DNA from: Rhodoluna sp. KAS3
GTDB lineage: Bacteria > Actinomycetota > Actinomycetes > Actinomycetales > Microbacteriaceae
NCBI RefSeq assembly: GCF_026000575.1
Contig: NZ_AP026910.1
Span: 1-64,000, forward strand
Reading direction: 5' to 3'
DNA length: 64,000 nt
How positions within the stretch are numbered: position 1 is the first letter of the stretch; the number at the start of each line of letters is the position of its first letter. The notes below the pieces were generated by a model, which was not told the origin of the DNA, searched no databases, and saw nothing but the letters and a program-made list of their open reading frames with translations. The position numbers were made by a program, and so were the translations under genes. This document shows positions 39,120-48,186 of the stretch, in pieces.

Positions 39120-39995
39120 GTGCCGGCAAATAAAAACAAGCTCTTCTTCGGAGATAACCTCTCTGTGCTGAAGTCTATGCCCGACGAATCGGTACAGCTT
39201 ATTTACATCGATCCGCCTTTCAACACCGGCCGCACTCAATCCCGCGGCGGCAACTCCACCCGCCGAAGTGAGACCGGCAGTCGAGTTGGTTTCAAGGGTC
39301 AGCGCTACGAAATTGTTCGGTCAACCGTGCTGTCTTATGACGATGAATTTGCCGATTACTGGGGCTTTCTTGAACCCCGATTAGAAGAGGCTTGGCGCCT
39401 GCTGAATGAGACCGGCACTCTCTATTTGCACTTGGATTACCGAGAGTCGCACTACGCCAAAGTTTTGCTCGATGCCCTGTTTGGCAGAGAGTCATTTCTG
39501 AACGAGATCATCTGGGCCTACGACTATGGCGCAAAGTCAACCAAGCGTTGGCCTGCCAAGCACGACACCATCTTGGTTTATGTCAAAGACCCAGCCCAGT
39601 ACTTTTTTAATTCAGCTGAGGTTGACCGCGAGCCATACATGGCACCCGGGCTAGTCACCCCCGAAAAGGCTGAACTTGGCAAACTGCCCACCGATGTCTG
39701 GTGGCACACCATTGTGTCGCCGACCGGTAAAGAAAAGACTGGTTACCCAACGCAAAAGCCATTGGGTATCTTGCGTCGCGTAATTCAGGCATCGTCAAAA
39801 CCGGGCGATGTTGTTCTGGACTTTTTTGCTGGCTCGGGAACCACCGGTGCCGCCGCAGCATCGCTAGACCGAAACTTTATTTTGGTTGATCAAAACCCCG
39901 AGAGTATTGAGGTCATAACTCAGCGAATGGCTAAGGCTGGCGTTGAGTTTGATTTGATCCGCGCACGCTCACCAAAAAAACCAGCAGCAAAGTAA
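39120..39995 (+). CDS. Solitary beta-type DNA methyltransferase (N6-adenine or N4-cytosine)
   Basis: A 291-aa DNA methyltransferase with beta-type order: catalytic DPPFNTG near residue 31, then SAM-binding FFAGSGTTGAAA near 237. The latter is preceded by TQKPLGILRRVI, typical of N6_N4_Mtase. No restriction nuclease is beside it. The GTG start has no ribosome site and lies 17 bases from the divergent acetyltransferase start, so leaderless translation is likely. Its last 65 bases overlap the end of the converging permease gene. Confidence 0.88.
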   Translation: MPANKNKLFFGDNLSVLKSMPDESVQLIYIDPPFNTGRTQSRGGNSTRRSETGSRVGFKGQRYEIVRSTVLSYDDEFADYWGFLEPRLEEAWRLLNETGTLYLHLDYRESHYAKVLLDALFGRESFLNEIIWAYDYGAKSTKRWPAKHDTILVYVKDPAQYFFNSAEVDREPYMAPGLVTPEKAELGKLPTDVWWHTIVSPTGKEKTGYPTQKPLGILRRVIQASSKPGDVVLDFFAGSGTTGAAAASLDRNFILVDQNPESIEVITQRMAKAGVEFDLIRARSPKKPAAK

Positions 39996-41514
39996 GCGCA
40001 ATCAAAATGGCACAGACCGCCATAGCCATTCCGTAATTCACAGCACCTGGGCGCGAAATTAGTGAGTAGAGAATTGTCGGCAGGGTTGCCTGGTTTCCAT
40101 ATGCCAGCAGTGATGCAGCGCCAAATTCACCGATAGAAACCACAGCCGCGTATCCGGTTGCCGTTGCCAAAACCCCGCGAATCATCGGTGCTTCAATTTG
40201 CCACCAGATTTGCCCGGCCGAGGCGCCCTCGGTTTCGGCCGCTTCGCGATGCTCCGATCCGATTGAAAGCAGCGCTGGGTAAACCAGGCGAATCACCAAG
40301 GGTAGAGCCATTAGTGCTTGAACCAGTGGTACAACCAGCCAGCTGGAACGAAGCGGCAGGGGTCCGCCGCCAAAGGTAACCAGATAACCAAACCCGAGCA
40401 CCACCGACGAGACTCCCATCGGAAGCAGGAACAGGGCATCGAGCGTGCGGTTTGAGAGTTTGGCAATTTTTGTGACGGCTGGTCTAGACAGCAGGTAGGT
40501 AACCAGAGTGCCCAGAGCAACCGAAATAACTGTTGCAATTGCGGCATTTCGCAGGCTGTTGACTGCTGCGTCCAGCACAGTGATGTTGAGCAGATCGCGC
40601 TCACCGCGGGTACTCAAATTCTCAAAATTTTGCATACTCAAAACGCCGTCAAAGCTGAACGATTTGGCAATCACCTGAGCAATCGGCCAGCCAATCAATC
40701 CCACGATAATTGCGCCGGTCACAACCACGGCCAACCAATCACGCTTGTCTACTCTCGGCTTGTTTCCGCCTTCGTCCACCTGCTCAATGCCGACTGTTCC
40801 CTTTGTGATTCGGTCGCTGACGATGAAGGCCATCGCAGTTAGCAGGGTTTGAAATATGGCCAGAGCGGATGCCTTTGGAAGGTCAAGGTACTGAAGTGCG
40901 GCAACGCTAATTTCAGTTTCAATCGACTGAACCAGGCCGCCGCCGAGCACCAAAACAATTCCGTAGCTTGAAGCACAGAACAAAAATGTCAGAGCACCTG
41001 CCGAGACAAGGGCCGGTTTAAGTTGTGGAAGTGAGATTGACCACAGTGTGCGCAGGCGGCCGGCACCCGCGATTGCCGCTGCCTCCTCGGTCTCGACATC
41101 CATAGTTGCCCAAACGCCACCGAGAGTTCTGACCGTGATCGAGTAGTTGATGAATATGTGGGCCAAAATGATCAGCCAAATTGCCGGTAGGTCTCTGAAG
41201 CTGGTGAATGCAATAGCAACCACAATGGTCGGCAGCACCAGGGGCACTGTCACTAGGGCACGGATTATTTTGTGACCCGGAAATGACTTTCGATACAGCA
41301 GGTAGGCGCCTGGAATTCCAAGGACCAGGCAAAGCAGTGTTGAAACTAGCGCCTGCCAAACCGTGAACCAAATGGCCCGCAGGCTGCTGGGTTCAGAAAA
41401 AGTTTCAATCCACTCGCTGGTGAATCCGGTTTGCAAAATGTTGGTCAGCGGCCAGTAGAACAGCACCCCCACAAAGAGTAGGGGCGCTGCCCACAGTGCT
41501 GACCTTTTGATCAT
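39931..41514 (-). CDS. thiP: Thiamine-type ABC transporter permease ThiP
   Basis: A 527-aa double-length inner-membrane permease with two homologous halves of about six helices. An EAA-type loop is seen in each half: EEAAAIAGAGRLRTLWSISL near residue 143, and EAAETEGASAGQIWWQIEAP near 430. ThiP and FbpB proteins share this architecture. The TPP riboswitch upstream of thiB makes thiamine or its phosphates the likely cargo. It lies 15 bases after thiB. No ATPase gene (thiQ) follows. Confidence 0.9.
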   Translation of the reverse strand: MIKRSALWAAPLLFVGVLFYWPLTNILQTGFTSEWIETFSEPSSLRAIWFTVWQALVSTLLCLVLGIPGAYLLYRKSFPGHKIIRALVTVPLVLPTIVVAIAFTSFRDLPAIWLIILAHIFINYSITVRTLGGVWATMDVETEEAAAIAGAGRLRTLWSISLPQLKPALVSAGALTFLFCASSYGIVLVLGGGLVQSIETEISVAALQYLDLPKASALAIFQTLLTAMAFIVSDRITKGTVGIEQVDEGGNKPRVDKRDWLAVVVTGAIIVGLIGWPIAQVIAKSFSFDGVLSMQNFENLSTRGERDLLNITVLDAAVNSLRNAAIATVISVALGTLVTYLLSRPAVTKIAKLSNRTLDALFLLPMGVSSVVLGFGYLVTFGGGPLPLRSSWLVVPLVQALMALPLVIRLVYPALLSIGSEHREAAETEGASAGQIWWQIEAPMIRGVLATATGYAAVVSIGEFGAASLLAYGNQATLPTILYSLISRPGAVNYGMAMAVCAILIALTLLLVFLVSVRGSNQTQRQP

Positions 41515-41529
41515 GCAATCAATCTACGG

Positions 41530-42540
41530 TTAGTTGTTACCGAAAATAGCTGACCATTTTTCGAGCCAAGTGACTCGGTTGGCTGCGATGTTTAGGTCTC
41601 CGCCAACGGTGTTGGTTGCGGCCGGAGCAAACTGTGCCCAAGCTTCTGGCAGGGCAATACCCTCAGTCACCGGATAGACATACATGCTGTCAGGCAGTGC
41701 AGTTTGGAAAGACTGACCAAGCATGAAATCGATAAATTTCTGTGCGCCGACTACGTTCTTTGAACCCTTTAGAACGGCCGCATACTCCCACTGTCTAAAG
41801 CAGCCATCCATGATTGAGGCGGTCTGGCTCTGGCCGTTGTCGCGTACTTCGAAAGCTGGTGATGATGAGTAGCTCAAGACAATTGGGTAGGCGCCCTGGC
41901 CGCTTGAGCCTGAGAAGTCAGTGAAGTAAGCGTCTTCCCAGCCCGATGCAATTTTGACTTTGTTTGACTGCAGGTCAGACCAGTATTGCTGCCAGCCTGC
42001 CTCACCAAAAGTTGCCACCGTGGCGGTTAGGAATGCCAAACCTGGTGACGAAGTACTTGGGTTGGTGAGTACGGTTAGGCCCTTATATTCAGGCTTGGTT
42101 AGGTCGGCAAGTTTGGTCGGAGGCGTTAGGCCCTGGTCAGCAAACCAAGCTTTGTCGTAGTTCAAGCAAACGTCGGCGTAGTCAATTTCACGCAACGGGT
42201 TATCGGCGTAGTCACCGGTGGTGTCAAAAATTTCAGCTTCGATAGCTGCTGGCGCAAAGGTGTTGTCAATTCCGTAGACCAGGTCGCCAATCGGGGCATC
42301 TTTGGTCAAAACCAGTTTGTTGGTCATCTCGCCGGCATCGCCCGCTTTTACTTGGGTCACGGTAATGCCGGTTTCAGCCTTGAACTCTGCCAAAAGCTCT
42401 TCGGTAAAGACCGCTGAGTCGTGGGTCACGATGGTCAGTTCATTGGTTGAGGTTGGTCCGGTTGCGGCTGAGCATCCGGTTATTGAGGTTGCTGCGATAA
42501 GCCCGGCAACGGTAATGGTGATGATGTGTTTGATTTGCAC
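41530..42540 (-). CDS. thiB: Thiamine ABC transporter substrate-binding lipoprotein ThiB
   Basis: A 336-aa extracytoplasmic binding protein with a lipobox-bearing leader (SITGCSA, Cys near 23). The mature part has ELTIVTHDSAVF, GDLVYGIDNTFAPAA and a C-terminal YPVTEGIALPEAW, typical of ThiB-type proteins. GTG 42540 is chosen. The longer frame to 42570 would run through the ribosome-site hairpin, and CAGGAGGG lies just upstream of the GTG. Confidence 0.92.
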   Translation of the reverse strand: MQIKHIITITVAGLIAATSITGCSAATGPTSTNELTIVTHDSAVFTEELLAEFKAETGITVTQVKAGDAGEMTNKLVLTKDAPIGDLVYGIDNTFAPAAIEAEIFDTTGDYADNPLREIDYADVCLNYDKAWFADQGLTPPTKLADLTKPEYKGLTVLTNPSTSSPGLAFLTATVATFGEAGWQQYWSDLQSNKVKIASGWEDAYFTDFSGSSGQGAYPIVLSYSSSPAFEVRDNGQSQTASIMDGCFRQWEYAAVLKGSKNVVGAQKFIDFMLGQSFQTALPDSMYVYPVTEGIALPEAWAQFAPAATNTVGGDLNIAANRVTWLEKWSAIFGNN

Positions 42541-42543
42541 TTT

Positions 42544-42571
42544 CGTGCCCTCCTGAAATAGATAGGGCACG
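42544..42571 (-). promoter_or_regulatory. Ribosome-site-sequestering hairpin of thiB
   Basis: Read on the minus strand, CGTGCCCT and AGGGCACG form a perfect 8-bp stem. The right arm contains the thiB Shine-Dalgarno (AGGAGGGC), 4-6 bases before the GTG. It directly follows the TPP riboswitch, so it is the likely expression platform that blocks translation when TPP is bound. Confidence 0.75.
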
Positions 42572-42580
42572 GGTTAGAGG

Positions 42581-42670
<90 letters not shown>

Positions 42671-42679
42671 AGTTCTAAG

Positions 42680-44356
42680 TTAGTGCATGCTTGAGAGTTT
42701 TGCCTCGGCCGCTTCATCATCGGCGGCGGCAGCAAAACCAGCTTTATCGCGCAGTGCAATCTCTTTTACAAACAAGGTCAAAACAAAGGCCACCGCAATA
42801 ATCGCAGCTGCAGAACTGAAGACCACGGTTGACGATTCAATGAACGCCTGCTGAATTGGGTGAGCGATCTCTGGCGAGATTGTGTTCAAGAATGATGAGT
42901 CTGTGTTCACCAATTCGCCTAGTCCGCCCGGACCGGCTTCAGTCAAAATCTGATTCTCCGGCAGGCTCAGCAGTGCTGGGTTTGCTTTTAGTGCTGCAGC
43001 AATTTGCTCGGCAATCCAGGTGGCTTTTTCGCTTAAGGCTGCAAAGAGTAGTGAGATAAACACGGCAACTCCTAGGGTTCCACCCATCTGTCTAAAGAAG
43101 GTGGCCGACGAGGTTGCTACTCCGATGTCACGAGGACCAACTGAGTTTTGTGCGGCGATGGTGAGGGTCTGCATGAGTTGACCGAGTCCTAGACCTAAGA
43201 ACACCATGCCGATTGAAATCTGCCAGATTTCCCACTCTAGGGTCATCATCGAGAAATAAACGTATGACGCAGCCATCAGGCCGGTTCCGCCAATCAAGAA
43301 TCCCTTGTACTTGCCGGTTTTTCCGGTGATGATTCCAGAGCCCATCGAGGCGGTCATCATTCCAATGGTCATTGGAATCATCAGCAGACCCGCTTCGGTC
43401 GGCGAAGCACCCTTGGCAATCTGAAGGAGAAGGGGAATGGTCATCATTCCACCGAACATTCCAACACCAACAATCACACCGATGATGGTGCTCATGCTGA
43501 AGGTTGATGACTTGAATAGGCTCAGTGGCAGTAGGGCATCGGTGCCCATTTTGCGCTCAACGAGAATGAACGCGATGATGCCGACTACACCGGTGGCATA
43601 CATGCTGATCGATAGGCTGCTGGCCCAACCCCACTCGCGGCCCTGTTCGGCAACGAGAAGAAGTGGAACCACAGCCATGATGATTGTTGCTGCACCCCAC
43701 CAGTCGATGCGCGATTTGCGAGCGGTGTGAGGAACGTGCAGAAATGACACGACCATGACCATGGCTACGACACCAATTGGCAAGTTGATCAAGAAGATCC
43801 AGCGCCAACCATCAATAAAGATGAACTGATTCATGTCGGCAAACAACCCACCGATTAGTGGGCCGAGCACCGATGAGGTGCCGAACACTGCCATGAATGC
43901 ACCTTGGTAGCGGGCGCGTTCGCGTGGCGGAACGATGTCGGCGAGGATGGTCAGCGACAGGGTGAAAAGGCCTCCGGCGCCGACACCCTGTAGTGCTCGC
44001 CAAGCTGCAAGTTCAAACATCGATGCTGAGAATGCGGCTGCAACCGAGCCGACCACAAAGATTGTGATGGCTGCGATGAATAGGCGGCGGCGACCGAAAA
44101 TGTCACCAAGTTTGCCGTAGATCGGTGTGGTGATTGTTGATGTGATGAGGTAGGCAGTGGTTGCCCAGGCCTGAAGTTCAAGGCCCTTAAGGTCGTCTGC
44201 GATGGTTCGCATTGCGCTGCCGACAACGCTCTGGTCGAGTGCCGAAAGGAACATACCTGACATCAAGCCGGCCAGGACCAACATGATCTGTCGGTGGGTC
44301 ATGACTCCGGTTTTTGCAGATTCTGCTGCGGCGGCTTTTCGCTCGGCACGTGCCAT
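42680..44356 (-). CDS. DHA2-family (14-helix) drug efflux transporter
   Basis: A 558-aa MFS exporter of the EmrB/QacA group with about 14 helices. Motif A is GKLGDIFGRRRLF and the antiporter motif region is GVGAGGLFTLSLTILADIVP. It starts LVLAGLMSGMFLSALDQSVVGSA, the usual first helix with the D-Q-S pattern. ATG 44356 is chosen; the open frame to 44698 is antisense to the M15 gene's Ser/Pro linker and is not coding. The C terminus ends in an Ala/Asp/Glu-rich tail. The substrate is unknown. Confidence 0.92.
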   Translation of the reverse strand: MARAERKAAAAESAKTGVMTHRQIMLVLAGLMSGMFLSALDQSVVGSAMRTIADDLKGLELQAWATTAYLITSTITTPIYGKLGDIFGRRRLFIAAITIFVVGSVAAAFSASMFELAAWRALQGVGAGGLFTLSLTILADIVPPRERARYQGAFMAVFGTSSVLGPLIGGLFADMNQFIFIDGWRWIFLINLPIGVVAMVMVVSFLHVPHTARKSRIDWWGAATIIMAVVPLLLVAEQGREWGWASSLSISMYATGVVGIIAFILVERKMGTDALLPLSLFKSSTFSMSTIIGVIVGVGMFGGMMTIPLLLQIAKGASPTEAGLLMIPMTIGMMTASMGSGIITGKTGKYKGFLIGGTGLMAASYVYFSMMTLEWEIWQISIGMVFLGLGLGQLMQTLTIAAQNSVGPRDIGVATSSATFFRQMGGTLGVAVFISLLFAALSEKATWIAEQIAAALKANPALLSLPENQILTEAGPGGLGELVNTDSSFLNTISPEIAHPIQQAFIESSTVVFSSAAAIIAVAFVLTLFVKEIALRDKAGFAAAADDEAAEAKLSSMH

Positions 44357-44396
44357 TAAGGGGCATCTCTTTCTAAAGAAAAGTAGGCTTGGGACT

Positions 44397-45218
44397 GTGT
44401 TTAAGCCTAAGCCTGGTTTTTGGAAACTTTTTCTAAGCCTTCCAATCATTTTCAGCACAGTGCTATTCCAATTTGCCGGAAGTGCTGCTGAAACACCTGC
44501 GCCCGAGTCATCGAGTTCGGCATCTCCAACCGATTCAGCCAGTCCTTCGGCTTCACCAACCCCATCGGTTTCGCCTAGTCCCTCGGTTTCTCCAACACCT
44601 ACGACTTCCCCGAGCCCAACGACTTCTACTAGCCCGCTTTTCAACATGCGGTTGCATCCAACAGCAAAGGCCCAGTCGCTTTGGGTTGTGGTCAACAAGA
44701 AGCGCCGATTGAATCCGGTGGCCTATGCACCTGTGCTTCACACCAAGATCAATCTTGCGCCGGCCGCAGCTACTGCATTCTGGGCACTCAAGGCAGAAAT
44801 CCAGCGGCAAGGATTGGGCACTCTTTGCCTAAATAGCGGGTACCGCAGTTATGGTTCACAAACCAGCATTCACTCGGCCAGAGTGGCAGCGCTGGGCAAA
44901 GTTGCCGGCGAAAATCTGGCCGCTCGGCCTGGGCACAGTGAACACCAGACCGGCTTGGCCGCTGATGTTTCGATTACTTCACTCGGATGCCGCATCGGTG
45001 CTTTTGGTTCAACCGATGCGTATAAGTGGATTGCTGCCAATGGGCATAAGTACGGATTTATTGTTCGATATCCGTGGAAGTTGACTGAGGTTACCGGCTA
45101 CGTCTGGGAGCCTTGGCACTTGCGATTTGTTGGCAAAGAGTTGGCCACTGAAATGAAGACTCGCAAGATCAAGACTCTTGAGCAGTTCTTTGGGTTGCCG
45201 TCGGCGCCAAGTTACTGA
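44397..45218 (+). CDS. M15-family D-alanyl-D-alanine carboxypeptidase (VanY-like)
   Basis: A 273-aa exported zinc peptidase that trims peptidoglycan stem peptides. It has an N-terminal signal or anchor helix (about 10-27), then a Ser/Pro/Thr linker to about residue 82. The VanY domain has SGYRSYGSQ, zinc ligands in RPGHSEHQTGLAADVS and EPWHLRFVG near residue 240. GTG 44397 is chosen, since upstream codons are antisense to the exporter gene. The divergent starts are 40 bases apart. Confidence 0.9.
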   Translation: MFKPKPGFWKLFLSLPIIFSTVLFQFAGSAAETPAPESSSSASPTDSASPSASPTPSVSPSPSVSPTPTTSPSPTTSTSPLFNMRLHPTAKAQSLWVVVNKKRRLNPVAYAPVLHTKINLAPAAATAFWALKAEIQRQGLGTLCLNSGYRSYGSQTSIHSARVAALGKVAGENLAARPGHSEHQTGLAADVSITSLGCRIGAFGSTDAYKWIAANGHKYGFIVRYPWKLTEVTGYVWEPWHLRFVGKELATEMKTRKIKTLEQFFGLPSAPSY

Positions 45219-45351
45219 TTCTGGGGTTTGGCTCGGGCTCGGGCTTGGTCCTGGGCTTGGGCCTGGGCCTCGGCCTGTGCCCAGAGGCGTACTGACCCCG
45301 CTGGCGTTCAGTAAACCCCACCATTTTTGACCAAATTGAGCACCTTCGCCC

Positions 45352-45541
45352 CCTTCAACCTGCTCAATTCCGACCAATTTTGCATAGTCAAAAAGCTGGG
45401 GGATGTTTCAGATTGGATGGCCGAAGGCCGGTCCAAACCTGGCGCATGGCGCACATAGGCGGGCCGAAGGCCGGCCGCAAACCTGGCGGATGTGAGATTT
45501 CTGCATAGGCAAAATTGGGCAACTTTGGGCAGGTTGAGGGC
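45352..45541. repeat. Imperfect inverted repeat enclosing a 30-bp direct repeat
   Basis: The left arm near 45352-45390 (CAACCTG, CAATT, CAATTTTGC ATAG) is complementary with mismatches to the right arm near 45502-45541. Between the arms, a 30-base unit starting GGCCGAAGGCCGG and including AAACCTGGCG occurs twice, about 43 bases apart (about 45419 and 45461). It resembles a REP/BIME or small MITE-like element without coding capacity. Confidence 0.5.
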
Positions 45542-45548
45542 ACCAAAA

Positions 45549-45575
45549 CTAGTCAGAATCTTCTAATCTGACTAG
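45549..45575. repeat. 9-bp perfect inverted repeat upstream side of pgm terminus
   Basis: CTAGTCAGA and TCTGACTAG with a 9-base loop lie 78 bases past the pgm stop. It has no T-run on either strand, so it is either a weak terminator for pgm or a protein-binding palindrome. Confidence 0.5.
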
Positions 45576-45652
45576 GTTCAGCGAATGGATTGGATAGGTA
45601 ATAGGCCGCCCAAATTCGAAAATTCGGCCGGATTTATCAGTCGACCAAACAG

Positions 45653-47275
45653 TTACCCGAGAACACCATCAACGAGTGCTTTGGCCTCAACCTGAACCTG
45701 CTTGAGGTGCTCGGCCCCCTTGAATGATTCACCATAAATCTTGTACACATTCTCGGTTCCAGATGGACGGGCCGCAAACCAAGCATTCTCAGTCTCAACC
45801 TTCAAGCCACCTAGAGCTGCACCGTTGCCGGGGGCGTGGGTCAAAATCGCAGTGATTTTTTCGCCAGCCAATTCACTTGCGGTAACGGCCTCGGCAGACA
45901 ATTTGCCCAACTTGGCCTTCTGCTCAAGAGTTGCCGGAGCATCGATGCGCTCATAGGCCGGCGCACCAAACTTGTCGGTCAATTCGGCGTATCGCTGCGA
46001 TGGCGTCTTGCCGGTTACAGCGGTAATTTCGCTGGCCAGCAGCGCCAAGATCAAACCATCTTTATCGGTTGACCAAGCTTTTCCGTCGAGGCGCAAGAAC
46101 GAAGCACCTGCTGATTCCTCTCCACCGAAACCAACTGATCCATCAATCAGACCAGGTACGAACCATTTAAAGCCCACCGGTACTTCGATCAACTTTCTAC
46201 CAAGGTCGGCAACAACGCGGTTGATGATCGACGACGAAACCATGGTCTTACCCACGGCGGCCGATGACGACCAGCCCGGACGATTGCGGTAAAGGTAATC
46301 AATGCCAACCGCCAAAAAGTGGTTTGGGTTCATCAGGCCGGCATCGCGAGTCACGATTCCGTGGCGGTCTGCATCGGCATCGTTTCCGGTTGAAATATCG
46401 AAGTTGGTGCGGCCCTCAATCAAACCGGCCATGGCGTGCGGCGAGCTGCAGTCCATACGAATCTTGCCGTCCCAGTCCAAGTTCATAAAACCAAACTGAA
46501 AATCAACGGCTGGATTTACCACCGTTAGGTTCAAACCGTAGCGCTCACCAATCGCGCCCCAGTAATCCACTGACGCACCACCCATTGGGTCGGCGCCAAT
46601 CGAAACCTGCGAGTCACGGATCGCATCCATGTTCAAAACCTGACCGAGTTGCGAGATGTAGTTCTCGCGGAAGTTAAAGCCTTCTGCAGCCGGCTTGGCG
46701 CGCTTTACCTCACGAAGCCCACCCAAGATAATTTCGTTGGCGCGAGCAGCAATCCAGTTGGTAGCGTCCGAGTCAGCCGGGCCTCCGTGAGGCGGGTTGT
46801 ATTTGAAACCACCATCTGTTGGCGGGTTGTGACTAGGGGTAATTACCAGTCCATCGGCAAGTGAAGGATCATCGAGTGCCTTGCCCAAGTTGTGATTGAT
46901 GATGGCCACCGAGACCGCTGGTGTTGGCACGTAGCGCTCTTCAGCATCAATCAAAGTCGGCACACCATTACCGGCAAGCACCTCGAGTGCGGTGACTTCA
47001 GCCGGGCCCGAAAGCGCGTGAGTGTCTTTACCCACATAGATCGGACCCTGGATGTTCTGCCCGCGACGGTACTCGACAATCGCCTGTGTGATGGCCGCAA
47101 TGTGGTCTTCGTTGAACGAACCGTTTAGCGATGTTCCGCGGTGACCGGAGGTGCCGAAAGTCACCTTTTGTTCAGCGGTAGTTACATCGGGGTGAATTTC
47201 AAAGTACGCATCAATCAACTTGCTGATGTCAACTAGATCTGATGCCTGTGCCTTCTGGCCTGCTCGTTCGCTCAT
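45653..47275 (-). CDS. pgm: Phosphoglucomutase (alpha-D-glucose phosphate-specific)
   Basis: A 540-aa mutase interconverting glucose-1-phosphate and glucose-6-phosphate for glycogen and cell-envelope sugars. The phosphoserine loop VITPSHNPP is near residue 145, the metal loop GNDADADRHGIV near 298, the sugar loop GGEESAGASF near 386 and the phosphate loop ARPSGTENVYKIYGE near 505. The length is that of the Pgm type rather than the ManB type. It is monocistronic and divergent from pheA with 29 bases between starts. Confidence 0.96.
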   Translation of the reverse strand: MSERAGQKAQASDLVDISKLIDAYFEIHPDVTTAEQKVTFGTSGHRGTSLNGSFNEDHIAAITQAIVEYRRGQNIQGPIYVGKDTHALSGPAEVTALEVLAGNGVPTLIDAEERYVPTPAVSVAIINHNLGKALDDPSLADGLVITPSHNPPTDGGFKYNPPHGGPADSDATNWIAARANEIILGGLREVKRAKPAAEGFNFRENYISQLGQVLNMDAIRDSQVSIGADPMGGASVDYWGAIGERYGLNLTVVNPAVDFQFGFMNLDWDGKIRMDCSSPHAMAGLIEGRTNFDISTGNDADADRHGIVTRDAGLMNPNHFLAVGIDYLYRNRPGWSSSAAVGKTMVSSSIINRVVADLGRKLIEVPVGFKWFVPGLIDGSVGFGGEESAGASFLRLDGKAWSTDKDGLILALLASEITAVTGKTPSQRYAELTDKFGAPAYERIDAPATLEQKAKLGKLSAEAVTASELAGEKITAILTHAPGNGAALGGLKVETENAWFAARPSGTENVYKIYGESFKGAEHLKQVQVEAKALVDGVLG

Positions 47276-47304
47276 GAAACTATTTTGGTGGCTAACCTAG
47301 TCTC

Positions 47305-48186
47305 ATGGCATCACAGGCAAATAACTCTTTTGATTCGCACACCTACGCGTACCTAGGTCCAATCGGCACATTTACCGAAATGGCCCTCGCACAGGTGCCT
47401 GAAGCTAAGGGTGAAGAGTGGTTGCCAGTCGCCCACGTGCAAGAGGCAATTGACCACGTAATCTCAGGGCGGGCGTTTCGCGCAATCATTCCAGTTGAAA
47501 ATTCCACCGATGGTGGCGTAACCGCAACCCTCGATGCCTTGGCCGCCACCGACAACATCCACATTTACGGTGAGTATTTAGTGCCGGTCACATTCAACTT
47601 GGTAGCCAAGCCAGGTGTCGAGCTAGCCGACATCAAGACCGTCTCGACGCACCCGGTTGCCTACGCTCAGGCGCGCAAATGGCTGTTCGAAAAACTTCCG
47701 CACCACACCTACGTGCCGGCCAGCTCTACCGCCGCCGCAGCCGCCGCGCTGCTAGATGAGAATGCCGTGGCCGATGCCGCGATTGCCGCGCCAAGCATCA
47801 CCGGTCACTACCAACTCGAGACCCTGGCCGAGGACATCGGTGTTCACAAGCACGCCGAAACCCGTTTTTTGCAGATTGGCCTAGAGGCAACCGAAGACAA
47901 CGAGCACGCAGCGCCGGCGCGCACCGGGCACGACAAAACCTCTGTGATTGTGGAATTGCCAGATGACCACCCGGGTGCACTGCTTGAGATGCTGCAGCAA
48001 TTTGCCTCGCGCGGAATCAACCTGACCCGCATTGAAAGCCGCCCGGTTGGTGACCGTCTTGGCCGCTACCGATTCAACCTTGATGCTGAAGGTCACATCG
48101 ATGACCCAGAGATGGCGGCTGCGCTCGCCGGATTGAGCCAATTGAGCGCAAACGTTGTGTTCTTGGGCTCGTACCCTAAAGCCTGA
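47305..48186 (+). CDS. pheA: Prephenate dehydratase
   Basis: A 293-aa enzyme that converts prephenate to phenylpyruvate in phenylalanine synthesis. The N-terminal domain starts AYLGPIGTFTEMAL. The catalytic TRF motif appears as ETRFLQIGLE near residue 190. The C-terminal ACT domain has GALLEMLQQF and the Phe-binding ESRPVGDRLGRY, so it is feedback-regulated. There is no chorismate mutase domain. Its end overlaps the converging kinase gene by 11 bases. Confidence 0.95.
   Translation: MASQANNSFDSHTYAYLGPIGTFTEMALAQVPEAKGEEWLPVAHVQEAIDHVISGRAFRAIIPVENSTDGGVTATLDALAATDNIHIYGEYLVPVTFNLVAKPGVELADIKTVSTHPVAYAQARKWLFEKLPHHTYVPASSTAAAAAALLDENAVADAAIAAPSITGHYQLETLAEDIGVHKHAETRFLQIGLEATEDNEHAAPARTGHDKTSVIVELPDDHPGALLEMLQQFASRGINLTRIESRPVGDRLGRYRFNLDAEGHIDDPEMAAALAGLSQLSANVVFLGSYPKA

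Larger units (their letters stand above)
45219..45652. other. Gene-free, repeat-bearing stretch
   Basis: No convincing gene is seen in these 434 bases. The first part (about 45230-45290) repeats GGGCTCGG/GGGCTTGG units, which on the minus strand would read as a Pro/Ser/Gly linker. It could be a relic of a secreted protein. The rest holds a direct repeat and a long imperfect inverted repeat described separately, and a 9-bp hairpin at 45549-45575. Confidence 0.6.

Noticed and set aside
44357-44698. N-terminal extension of the DHA2 exporter (114 codons)
   Set aside because: The extension is antisense to the M15 signal peptide and Ser/Pro linker. The family start matches ATG 44356.
45009-45377. 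122-codon minus-strand open frame downstream of the M15 gene
   Set aside because: Over half lies antisense to the carboxypeptidase. Its Pro/Ser part comes from the GGGCTT repeats. It is at most a relic.
45352-45541. CRISPR array
   Set aside because: There are only two repeat units, no regular spacers and no cas genes. The structure is inverted-repeat based.
45219-45652. SRP RNA, tmRNA or RNase P RNA in the gene-free stretch
   Set aside because: The conserved tetraloop, tag-peptide and RNase P core sequences were looked for and not found.
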